Below are positions 1-6,108 of a stretch of DNA of 6,108 nt, one piece after another (the first letter of the stretch is position 1; each line of letters begins with the position of its first letter). The translations under genes were made by a program, and so were the position numbers. Source of the DNA: Chitinophaga pinensis (lineage in GTDB: Bacteria > Bacteroidota > Bacteroidia > UKL13-3); NCBI GenBank assembly GCA_945876985.1, contig CAMCQX010000108.1, positions 1 through 6,108 on the forward strand. Reading direction: 5' to 3'. Below the pieces are notes generated by a model. The model did no database searches. It was not told the DNA's origin and saw only the letters and a list, made by a program, of their open reading frames with translations.

Positions 1-3000
1 TACATACTTTCTTCTTGTATTTTATTACGTTGGTACATGGTTTCCATAGCGCCTAAAACACCACCACGCTCGTTAATTTTATCAAACTCTGCAAGTACTG
101 CAGCCTCTACCAAATCAGTTAATTCTTCAATGATAAATGAACCTTGTAATGGATTTTCATTTTTAGCCAAACCTAACTCACGGTTAATAATTAACTGAAT
201 AGCCATTGCCCTGCGCACCGACTCTTCTGTTGGCGTTGTAATGGCTTCATCATACGCGTTGGTATGTAAAGAATTACAATTATCGTAAATGGCGTAAAGT
301 GCTTGTAAAGTGGTACGAATATCGTTGAAATCAATTTCTTGTGCGTGCAAACTTCTACCACTTGTTTGAATATGGTATTTCATCATTTGGCTGCGTTCGT
401 TTCCACCATATTTTAGCTTCATGGCTTTGGCCCAAATTCTTCTGCTTACTCTACCAATTACTGAATATTCAGGATCAATTCCGTTGCTAAAGAAGAATGA
501 AAGATTTGGTGCAAAATCATCAATATTCATTCCGCGGCTCAAGTAATATTCTACAAAAGTAAATCCGTTTGAAAGTGTTAATGCCAATTGCGTAATAGGA
601 TTTGCGCCAGCCTCGGCAATATGATAACCGCTAATAGAAACTGAATAGAAATTACGTACAGCATTATTGATAAAATATTGCTGTACATCGCCCATTACAC
701 GTAATGAAAATTCAGTAGAGAATATACAAGTATTTTGTGCTTGGTCTTCTTTTAAAATATCAGCTTGAACCGTTCCACGAACTTGTTTTAAAGTTTCTAC
801 TTTAATTTTTTTATATACATCAGCAGGTAAAACCATATCGCCTGTAACGCCTAATAACATTAAACCTAAGCCATCATTTCCCTCAGGAATTTCTTCGTTA
901 TAAGTTGGCTGTTTGGTTTTTCTTTCCGCAAAAATCTGTGTTAATCTGTGGCGAACATCTTCCTCTAAACCATTTTGTTTGATGTAAATTTCGCATTGTT
1001 GGTCAATGGCAGCATTCATAAAAAATGCACAAATAATTGCCGCAGGCCCATTAATGGTCATAGATACCGATGTTTTTGGATCGGCTAAATTGAAACCTGA
1101 ATACAATTTTTTAGCAGCATCTAAGCTCCATACACTCACACCCGAATTACCTACTTTTCCGTAAATATCAGGTCTGTGGTCAGGGTCTTGTCCGTATAAA
1201 GTTACCGAATCAAAAGCAGTACTCAAACGCTTCGCTGGCATACCATTACTTACATAATGAAAACGTTTGTTGGTTCTTTCTGGTCCGCCTTCTCCAGCAA
1301 ACATCCTAGTTGGATCCTCACCTTCGCGTTTAAATGGATAAATTCCAGCAGTGTAAGGAAATTCACCTGGGAAATTTTCTTGCAAAGCCCAACGTAAAAT
1401 ATCGCCCCAACCTTTAAATTTGGGAACGGATACTTTTGGAATTTGTGAATGTGAAAGCGATTCTGAATGAGTTTTTATTTTTATTTCTTTATCGCGAACT
1501 TTAAAAATATAATATTCATTTTTATACTGCGCAATCTTTTCCTCCCAAGTATCTAACAGTATTTTATTGCGAGGATCTAAATCTAAATTTACTGTAAAAT
1601 AAGCTTCTTCCAACGCTTTTACCAATCGGTCTTTATCATCCATTTTAGATGATTTGATGGTTTCAATACTTGATTTTAAACCAAATAATTGATCAGCAAT
1701 TTCAGCTTGTTTGCTTACCCATTTATCGTAGTTGCGGTTGTTTTCCGAAATTTCAGAAAGATAACGAATGCGAGCTGGCGGAATGATGTAAATCTTTTCG
1801 CTCATTTCCTCACTAATTTGATAATCTGATTTTAAATTAGCGCCTGTTTTCTCCACTAATTTTTCCATAATGGATTTATACAATCTATTCATTCCTGGAT
1901 CATTGAATTGCGAAGCAATGGTTCCAAAAACTGGCATCAAATCTGGGTCTTTATCAAATAATTGGTGGTTGCGTTGGTATTGTTTTTTCACATCTCTCAA
2001 TGCATCTAACGAACCTTTTTTATCAAATTTATTTAATGCAATGATGTCGGCAAAATCCAACATATCAATTTTTTCTAATTGCGTAGCAGCACCATATTCA
2101 GGTGTCATTACGTATAAGCTCATATCGCTATGTTCAATAATTTCAGTATCGCTTTGACCAATGCCCGAAGTTTCTAAAATTATCAAATCAAATTGTGCAG
2201 CTTTGATTACATCAATGGCTTCTTTAACATATTTTGATAAAGCCAAATTACTTTGACGAGTGGCCAATGAACGCATGTAAACTCTTGAATTTTTGATTGA
2301 ATTCATTCGGATTCTATCGCCCAATAATGCGCCACCAGTTTTACGTTTACTTGGATCAACTGAAATAATAGCGATTGTTTTTGATTCAAAATCCATCAAA
2401 AACCTGCGTACCAATTCATCTACCAATGATGATTTTCCTGCACCACCAGTTCCGGTAATACCTAACACTGGCGTGTTAGATTGTTGATTTATTGAATTGT
2501 TGATTTGTTGATTGTATAAGGCAAATTCGTCAGGAAAATTTTCGGCTGCTGAAATTAATTTAGCAATCGATTTATAATCTTGCTCTTTTACTTTTTGGTT
2601 GATTTCATTTGCTTCGGCCAATAAATTAGCGCCTGTTGCAAAATCAGATTGCTTTAGCATATCGTTAATCATGCCTTGCAATCCCATTGCACGTCCATCA
2701 TCAGGAGAATAAATTCTAGAAATTCCGTAAGCATGTAATTCAGCAATTTCCGTAGGTAAAATTACACCTCCTCCACCACCAAATATTTTTATATGTCCAC
2801 AACCTTTTTGTTGCAACAAATCGTGCATAAACTTAAAATATTCCACATGTCCACCTTGGTAACTGGTCATGGCTATTGCATTGGCATCTTCCTGAATGGC
2901 AGTATCTACTACTTCTTCCGCACTTCTATCATGTCCCAAATGAATTACTTCAGCACCGGTTGATTGTATAATTCTGCGCATAATATTGATGGCAGCATCA

Positions 3001-3074
3001 TGCCCATCGAACAAAGCAGCAGCGGTTACAATTCTAATTTTATTAACTGGAGTATATTTTCCTACAATTTCCAT
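1..3074 (-). CDS. icmF: Fused isobutyryl-CoA mutase IcmF (AdoCbl-binding, GTPase and mutase domains), 3' end cut off by window
   Basis: IcmF interconverts isobutyryl-CoA and n-butyryl-CoA by an adenosylcobalamin radical mechanism in the cytoplasm; its built-in GTPase handles cofactor loading and protection. The frame is open for 1024 codons from ATG at 3072-3074 and leaves the window still open. Domains in order: a B12-binding Rossmann domain (about 1-135) with DGHDAA at 23-28, His25 being the likely lower cobalt ligand, and a five-glycine run at 99-103; an Asn/Gln-rich linker (187-201); a MeaB-like G domain with P-loop GTGGAGKS at 208-215, ETSGIG at 301-306 and NKFD at 348-351; and the mutase barrel from about 547, with PYTAG near 573-577, SISGYH ending at His818 (the equivalent of methylmalonyl-CoA mutase His244) and SLHTN further on. 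The sequence [10 protein letters not shown] puts Gln780 where methylmalonyl-CoA mutase has its carboxylate-binding Arg (Arg207), favouring isobutyryl/butyryl-CoA over methylmalonyl-CoA. The family is about 1,100 residues, so roughly 60-130 are missing. No Shine-Dalgarno is seen, as is usual in this phylum. Confidence 0.96.
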   Translation of the reverse strand, partial: MEIVGKYTPVNKIRIVTAAALFDGHDAAINIMRRIIQSTGAEVIHLGHDRSAEEVVDTAIQEDANAIAMTSYQGGHVEYFKFMHDLLQQKGCGHIKIFGGGGGVILPTEIAELHAYGISRIYSPDDGRAMGLQGMINDMLKQSDFATGANLLAEANEINQKVKEQDYKSIAKLISAAENFPDEFALYNQQINNSINQQSNTPVLGITGTGGAGKSSLVDELVRRFLMDFESKTIAIISVDPSKRKTGGALLGDRIRMNSIKNSRVYMRSLATRQSNLALSKYVKEAIDVIKAAQFDLIILETSGIGQSDTEIIEHSDMSLYVMTPEYGAATQLEKIDMLDFADIIALNKFDKKGSLDALRDVKKQYQRNHQLFDKDPDLMPVFGTIASQFNDPGMNRLYKSIMEKLVEKTGANLKSDYQISEEMSEKIYIIPPARIRYLSEISENNRNYDKWVSKQAEIADQLFGLKSSIETIKSSKMDDKDRLVKALEEAYFTVNLDLDPRNKILLDTWEEKIAQYKNEYYIFKVRDKEIKIKTHSESLSHSQIPKVSVPKFKGWGDILRWALQENFPGEFPYTAGIYPFKREGEDPTRMFAGEGGPERTNKRFHYVSNGMPAKRLSTAFDSVTLYGQDPDHRPDIYGKVGNSGVSVWSLDAAKKLYSGFNLADPKTSVSMTINGPAAIICAFFMNAAIDQQCEIYIKQNGLEEDVRHRLTQIFAERKTKQPTYNEEIPEGNDGLGLMLLGVTGDMVLPADVYKKIKVETLKQVRGTVQADILKEDQAQNTCIFSTEFSLRVMGDVQQYFINNAVRNFYSVSISGYHIAEAGANPITQLALTLSNGFTFVEYYLSRGMNIDDFAPNLSFFFSNGIDPEYSVIGRVSRRIWAKAMKLKYGGNERSQMMKYHIQTSGRSLHAQEIDFNDIRTTLQALYAIYDNCNSLHTNAYDEAITTPTEESVRRAMAIQLIINRELGLAKNENPLQGSFIIEELTDLVEAAVLAEFDKINERGGVLGAMETMYQRNKIQEESM
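2481..2514. repeat. Short TTGTTGATT repeats encoding the Asn/Gln-rich IcmF linker
   Basis: TTGTTGATT occurs at 2481-2489, 2497-2505 and 2505-2513. On the minus strand this encodes the N/Q/I/S-rich stretch at residues 187-201 of IcmF, between the B12 domain and the P-loop domain. It looks like slippage-type expansion in a flexible interdomain linker, and the frame is kept. Confidence 0.6.
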
Positions 3075-3112
3075 ATTTGCACTAATGATGATATTGGGCG
3101 AAAATAATAGAT

Positions 3113-3148
3113 TTTACTAAAAGTATTTTACTAATTTAGTTTAGTAAA
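3113..3148 (-). promoter_or_regulatory. Phased TTTACTAA repeat and palindrome upstream of icmF, candidate operator
   Basis: TTTACTAA lies at 3113-3120 and again at 3127-3134, and its exact reverse complement TTAGTAAA lies at 3141-3148. All three start 14 bp apart. The last two form a perfect 8-bp inverted repeat with a 6-bp spacer. On the minus strand, TACTTTTA at 3125-3118 matches TAnnTTTG at all but the last base and sits inside the cluster, about 44 bp before the icmF ATG. The triplet 19 bp upstream of it is TTA rather than TTG, so the promoter call is weak. The geometry suits a dimeric repressor such as a TetR-family protein, but no such regulator is in the window. Confidence 0.4.
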
Positions 3149-3480
3149 TTGGATTGGAATTTGATGTAAATAAACGAATTAACTATTTTGAAAAAAAAGT
3201 TTAATTAGCTTCAACATGATTTAACAAATAATATTACCTATTTTATTTATTTTTTGGAAAGATTATTTATTCAAATTATAAAATAAAAGTAGTGAAAACG
3301 CACATTTCATTTATTAAATTGATGACGAGTAGAAGCAATGCTAAAAAGGAATTTATTTTTACTTTAAAAAAACATATCAAAATAACCAAAAATATATTGT
3401 AGGTTTTTAATCAACCGAATCAAATATAAAAGTTATAAAAATAGAAGTTGAATGTTTGAAATTATTCTCACATTTCTTAA

Positions 3481-3491
3481 ATTACATTTCA
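3481..3491. repeat. ATTACATTTCA, copy downstream of the regulator gene
   Basis: This 11-mer is identical to 4423-4433, in the divergent promoter region, so one copy lies on each side of the regulator gene. A second ACATTTC sits exactly 14 bp away, at 3470-3476. It may be an extra binding site for the regulator or a chance event in AT-rich DNA. Confidence 0.3.
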
Positions 3492-3496
3492 AAATA

Positions 3497-4402
3497 TCAA
3501 CTATTTCTTACGAATTCAGCTGAAATGCCATTGACAAAATTTATAAAATCATCAGGTTTTTTCAATACATGAACATTTGAAGGAATCTTAGCATCTGATG
3601 TAATAAATTGATAACCAGAAACTAAAATTTGAGTTTGAGGCCAGTTATCACTTAAAAAATTAAGCATTTCTTGTACCGGAATTTTCAAATGTGAAATAGT
3701 TGCAACTGTAAAAATATAATCTAGTGATTCATTTTTAAAAGCATTTTTTAAATCTTCTAAAGGCACTTCTTGACCTAAAAATATTACATCATGACCACGA
3801 GAACGAATAATATAATTTGCGAATAATAAATTTAATGAATGAGTTTCTGTTTCGGGTAAAAACAATAAGAATTTTTTACTGCATTCACCTTTATTGGCAA
3901 TTTGATTATCGATGTGGCAAAAAAGTTTTTGTTTAAAAATATTTGTCGCAAAATGTTCGTGAGAAGGCTGAATAGTTCCTATTTGCCAAAACATTCCAAC
4001 TTCAGTTAAAAAAGGTAAAATTATATTTATGTATGTTTTTTCTAAACCAATGTCATTTATTAATTCATTCAATTTACTATGAAATCCCAATTCATCAAAC
4101 GACATCATTGATGAAATTAAATCTTTAATTTGATGGGTGAATTTACTTGAACTGTCAGAAAGTTTAATAATTGAATTTGACATTTCGCTTGCTGTCATTT
4201 TAGCAATTTCTGAAATTTTTACATTGTGATTGTTTAAAACACTAATATTCAATAGCAGTTTTAAATCTTCATCATCGTAATAACGAATATTGGTTTCAGT
4301 TCGTTTTGGCTTAATAAAGCTAAAGCGCTGTTCCCAAATCCTTAATGTGTGACTTTTAATGCCAGTTAATGATTCAATATCTTTTATAGAAAACGTTGCC
4401 AA
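3497..4402 (-). CDS. carH: MerR-family transcriptional regulator with cobalamin-binding photoreceptor domain (CarH/LitR type)
   Basis: This is a 301-residue cytoplasmic DNA-binding protein, about the usual length for CarH/LitR. In characterised members AdoCbl-bound tetramers repress promoters in the dark, and light breaks the Co-C bond and releases the DNA. An N-terminal MerR winged helix (about 4-70) has the typical HTLRIWEQR and IRYYDDEDL segments. A helical bundle (about 85-165) carries W139 and E149-H150, with the same W-x9-EH spacing as the photochemical motif of Thermus CarH. A B12 Rossmann domain (about 176-295) has ETHSLN at 186-191, in which His188 would be the lower axial ligand. 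The final Gly of the usual ExHxxG is Asn191, an oddity. The start appears to be TTG (4400-4402): the frame upstream reaches a stop without ATG or GTG, the next Met is residue 69, and MATFSIKD fits the family start. The gene is divergent from an SDR gene, with a good promoter just upstream. A cobalamin sensor not driven by light remains possible. Confidence 0.88.
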   Translation of the reverse strand: MATFSIKDIESLTGIKSHTLRIWEQRFSFIKPKRTETNIRYYDDEDLKLLLNISVLNNHNVKISEIAKMTASEMSNSIIKLSDSSSKFTHQIKDLISSMMSFDELGFHSKLNELINDIGLEKTYINIILPFLTEVGMFWQIGTIQPSHEHFATNIFKQKLFCHIDNQIANKGECSKKFLLFLPETETHSLNLLFANYIIRSRGHDVIFLGQEVPLEDLKNAFKNESLDYIFTVATISHLKIPVQEMLNFLSDNWPQTQILVSGYQFITSDAKIPSNVHVLKKPDDFINFVNGISAEFVRNS

Positions 4403-4422
4403 ATGCTGATTATTATTTTATT

Positions 4423-4433
4423 ATTACATTTCA
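4423..4433. repeat. ATTACATTTCA, copy in the divergent promoter region
   Basis: This is the same 11-mer as at 3481-3491. It overlaps the left arm of the inverted repeat at 4426-4457. The longer core ACATTTCAT also recurs at 3302-3310. Confidence 0.3.
4425..4432 (+). promoter_or_regulatory. Candidate -7 box for the SDR gene
   Basis: TACATTTC matches the Bacteroidetes TAnnTTTG element at seven of eight positions and lies about 48 bp before the SDR start. No TTG sits at the expected distance upstream (ATG is at 4403-4405, spacer 19), so this is tentative. The other option, TTG at 4442-4444 with a poor -7 box near 4466, would leave almost no leader. Confidence 0.25.
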
Positions 4434-4457
4434 TAAACATATTGAGAGTATGAATGT
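4426..4457. promoter_or_regulatory. Imperfect inverted repeat between the divergent genes, candidate operator of the CarH-like regulator
   Basis: ACATTTCATA (4426-4435) faces TATGAATGT (4449-4457), whose reverse complement ACATTCATA differs by one missing T; the arms are 13 bp apart. ACAT also occurs twice in direct orientation at 4426 and 4437, 11 bp apart, and 11-bp direct repeats are known in CarH operators. The repeat covers the -7 box and most of the spacer of the regulator's own promoter, so a bound protein would block RNA polymerase. Binding is inferred. Confidence 0.4.
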
Positions 4458-4463
4458 TTTCAA
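4434..4463 (-). promoter_or_regulatory. Bacteroidetes-type promoter of the CarH-like regulator gene
   Basis: On the minus strand TTG (4463-4461) is followed by exactly 19 bp and then TATGTTTA (4441-4434), seven of eight matches to TAnnTTTG. Transcription would start near 4428, giving a leader of about 25 nt before the TTG start codon. This is the best-formed promoter in the window. Confidence 0.6.
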
Positions 4464-4479
4464 TTATATAGAATAAAAT

Positions 4480-5379
4480 ATGAAATATCTAATTACAGGT
4501 GGTAGTGGCCTAATAGGCAGCGAAATAACTAAATTAATTTTAGAGAAAAATGAAGATGTTTTTTGGTTAACAAGTTCCAAAAAAAATAAAACTGGTGTAA
4601 AAAGTTTTTCATGGAACATCAATAAAAATCAATTGGATGAAAATTGTTTTCAAGATGTTGATGTAATTATTAATTTGGCCGGTGCTGGAATAGCTGATAA
4701 AAAATGGACAGCTGATCGTAAAAAAGAATTAATAGACAGTAGAATTAAATCAACTCAATTGTTGTTTGAAACCTTGAAACGAAGACAAAATAAACCAAAA
4801 TCGATTATTTGTGCTTCAGCAATTGGAATTTATAAAAACCAAAATAATCATTTATTAAACGAAGAAAGTGAAATTGGTACTGATTTTTTGGCTGATTTAA
4901 CCAATCAATGGGAAATTGAAGTGAACAAATTTGAAACTATAGGAATTAGAGTTGTAAAAATAAGAACGGGAATTGTTTTGAGTAAAGATGGTGGTTATTT
5001 AAAAAGTGTTGCCGCACCAGTAAAATATGGATTAGCAGCAGCTTTAGGAAATGGAAAAATGATCACTAGTTGGATACATATTACAGACATGGCTAACTTG
5101 TTTTTATTTGCTTCAAAAAACGAAAAAATGAGAGGAGTTTATAATGGAGTGGCCCCAAATCCAGTTACAAACTACGAAATAACAAAACAAATTGCTAAGG
5201 CATTAAACAGACCATTTTTTTTACCCAATATTCCCGCATTTTTATTGAAAATTGCTTTTGGTGAAATGGCCGCTGTTATACTTATGAGTCAAAATATTTC
5301 ATCTAAAAAAATTGAAAAAGTGGATTTCAAATTTGAATTTGAAGATATAAAAGATGCATTGGAAAACATTTATAAATAG
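4480..5379 (+). CDS. TIGR01777/YfcH-family extended SDR oxidoreductase (NAD(P)-dependent epimerase-like)
   Basis: This is a complete 299-residue protein, normal for the TIGR01777 (YfcH, SDR39U1-like) family. These are predicted cytoplasmic NAD(P)-dependent oxidoreductases or epimerases whose substrates are mostly unknown. The N-terminal Rossmann fold has TGGSGLIG at 6-13 for the dinucleotide and NLAGAGI at 65-71. Family segments follow: KKWTADRKKELIDSRI at 74-89, ASAIGIY at 112-118, IRTGIVLSKDGG at 161-172 and SWIHITDM at 197-204. A C-terminal DUF1731-like part begins near 245 and ends with FEDIKDALENIY, as in relatives. The ATG at 4480 is the natural start because the dinucleotide motif begins five residues in; no Shine-Dalgarno precedes it. 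The gene is divergent from the CarH-like regulator across 77 bp, so it is the most likely target of that regulator, possibly light-induced. Some light-responsive loci carry oxidoreductases beside photolyase or carotenoid genes, but none of those partners is visible here. The stop at 5377-5379 has no obvious terminator hairpin after it. Confidence 0.9.
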   Translation: MKYLITGGSGLIGSEITKLILEKNEDVFWLTSSKKNKTGVKSFSWNINKNQLDENCFQDVDVIINLAGAGIADKKWTADRKKELIDSRIKSTQLLFETLKRRQNKPKSIICASAIGIYKNQNNHLLNEESEIGTDFLADLTNQWEIEVNKFETIGIRVVKIRTGIVLSKDGGYLKSVAAPVKYGLAAALGNGKMITSWIHITDMANLFLFASKNEKMRGVYNGVAPNPVTNYEITKQIAKALNRPFFLPNIPAFLLKIAFGEMAAVILMSQNISSKKIEKVDFKFEFEDIKDALENIYK

Positions 5380-5437
5380 GAGATAGCATATTTTTTTTCT
5401 GTTTAAAATTTACCCTTTATAATTTGTAACATAAAAA

Positions 5438-5445
5438 TATATTTG
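5438..5445 (+). promoter_or_regulatory. Candidate -7 box for the outer-membrane protein gene
   Basis: TATATTTG is a perfect match to TAnnTTTG, 10 bp before the ATG at 5456. The expected -33 position (5416-5418) reads TTT rather than TTG. Transcription from this box would give a leader of only a few nucleotides, so the gene may instead be read from further upstream. Confidence 0.35.
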
Positions 5446-5455
5446 TAATAATTTT

Positions 5456-6108
5456 ATGATGAAATTTATTCCTGTATTTTTAATAATTATTTTGACTATT
5501 TCAACTGCATTTGCGCAGCGAAATCCAAATACAAATGCAGGTAAAATAAATAAAAATAAAAAGGCAGACACCCTTCAAAATAACCAAATTCAAAATAAAA
5601 CTATTAGCAATTCCATTGATGCAAATAATGGAAACAAAAATCAATTTGGTGCATATTTAAATTATGGAACAAGCTCTTTTGAATCACCCGAACTTGAGGG
5701 CATTGGTTTTGGATTTAAATTAGGTAAAAATTTATTCAATGAAAATTTACCAATTTCACTTATTACAGGTCTTGGTTTTGACTATTTATACTTTGGTGGA
5801 AAAAGTACAACTCAAAGTAACAATGTAAAGATTGCAATTAATAGCAATGCATATGGTTGGTATCCTTATTTGGATTTAGAGTTGGGCTCAAATTGGCCAA
5901 TTACATTATTTGGAACTGCATACTGGGGAGGTAGATTTTTCTTTACCAGACAAAATATTAATTATACCGATGCAAATAATCAACCTAAAACTGATACAAA
6001 AAATTTAGATGGGGATGTTACACAAATTTATGGTTTAGGAGGTGGTTTGAAAATTAAATTAACAGAAGGATTGAAACTAGAATTACGATACCAGCAAAAT
6101 CATGGAAA
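5456..6108 (+). CDS. Probable secreted outer-membrane beta-barrel protein, 3' end cut off by window
   Basis: No close family is recognised. The frame is open from ATG at 5456 (a second ATG follows at 5459; either could be used) for 217 codons to the window edge. Residues 1-20 form a Sec signal peptide: Lys3, a hydrophobic core FIPVFLIIILTI, then AFA before Gln21 as a signal peptidase I site. A polar Asn/Lys/Gln-rich linker follows (about 22-62). From about residue 63, alternating strands rich in Gly and aromatic residues (for example GAYLNYG, GIGFGFKLG, LITGLGFDYLYFGG, LFGTAYWGGRFFF, IYGLGGGLKIKL) suggest a porin-like or OmpA/OmpW-like barrel in the outer membrane. It follows the SDR gene on the same strand with a 76-bp gap that contains a possible promoter, so co-transcription is uncertain. 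The role is unknown. Confidence 0.75.
   Translation, partial: MMKFIPVFLIIILTISTAFAQRNPNTNAGKINKNKKADTLQNNQIQNKTISNSIDANNGNKNQFGAYLNYGTSSFESPELEGIGFGFKLGKNLFNENLPISLITGLGFDYLYFGGKSTTQSNNVKIAINSNAYGWYPYLDLELGSNWPITLFGTAYWGGRFFFTRQNINYTDANNQPKTDTKNLDGDVTQIYGLGGGLKIKLTEGLKLELRYQQNHG

Larger units (their letters stand above)
3075..3496. other. 422-bp AT-rich intergenic region between icmF and the MerR-type regulator gene
   Basis: The gap separates two minus-strand genes and is far more AT-rich than the flanking coding DNA. It holds the TTTACTAA repeat cluster at 3113-3148 next to icmF, a perfect but isolated TAnnTTTG box on the minus strand at 3421-3428, and three copies of ACATTTC (3302, 3470, 3484). 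The only open frames are very short. I see no tRNA, no cobalamin-riboswitch B12 box and no strong hairpin-plus-T-run terminator. Its length suggests that icmF and the regulator are not a tightly coupled operon. Confidence 0.6.

Noticed and set aside
1870..2157. Open frame of 95 codons on the plus strand
   Set aside because: It lies antisense inside the well-supported GTPase region of icmF and resembles no known protein.
2293..2487. Open frame of 64 codons on the plus strand
   Set aside because: It is antisense to the P-loop and flanking part of icmF and is explained by that gene's codon use.
3292..3402. Short plus-strand frame (GTG at 3292 or ATG at 3322, 36 or 26 codons) encoding a Lys-rich peptide
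   Set aside because: It has no clear promoter or ribosome binding site and no recognisable family, and short open frames of this size are expected by chance.
3403..3417. Small hairpin GGTT-N7-AACC in the gap downstream of the regulator gene
   Set aside because: The stem is only 4 bp and has no convincing T-run on the minus-strand side.
3075..3496. Cobalamin riboswitch before icmF
   Set aside because: The region is nearly all A/T and lacks a B12-box-like GC-containing core and the stems expected of this riboswitch.
5380..5455. Terminator after the SDR gene
   Set aside because: There is a T-run near 5391-5398 but no GC-containing stem before it, so an intrinsic terminator cannot be supported.

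Overview
The window is low-GC DNA with AT-rich, N/K/I-rich proteins. It has no Shine-Dalgarno sequences before its starts, and it carries promoter-like boxes of the Bacteroidetes type (TTG-N19-TAnnTTTG). Together with an IcmF fusion enzyme and a secreted beta-barrel-like protein, this points to a chromosomal segment of a Bacteroidota bacterium. I cannot name the genus. No mobile element, tRNA, rRNA or CRISPR array is visible.

Layout. Positions 1-3074 (minus strand) hold most of icmF, a fused adenosylcobalamin (AdoCbl)-dependent isobutyryl-CoA mutase with its own GTPase chaperone. Its 3' end lies outside the window. Positions 3075-3496 form a 422-bp AT-rich gap containing the icmF upstream region, with a phased TTTACTAA repeat cluster. 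Positions 3497-4402 (minus) encode a MerR-family regulator with a C-terminal cobalamin-binding half of the CarH/LitR photoreceptor type, apparently starting at TTG. A 77-bp divergent intergenic region (4403-4479) holds a good promoter for the regulator and an inverted repeat. Positions 4480-5379 (plus) encode a TIGR01777/YfcH-like extended SDR oxidoreductase. Positions 5456-6108 (plus) begin a signal-peptide-bearing, probable outer-membrane beta-barrel protein that runs off the end.

How they may work together. Two adjacent minus-strand genes both depend on AdoCbl: one uses it for radical catalysis, the other probably as a light-sensing chromophore. The regulator most plausibly controls its own promoter and the divergent SDR gene, with release in light by cobalamin photolysis. 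This is inferred from the family and the divergent layout. The icmF promoter region looks different, with a TTTACTAA palindrome suggestive of another regulator. Nothing seen amounts to a clearly new system. The items most worth checking are the cobalamin gene pair, the variant cobalamin motif of the regulator and the candidate operators.
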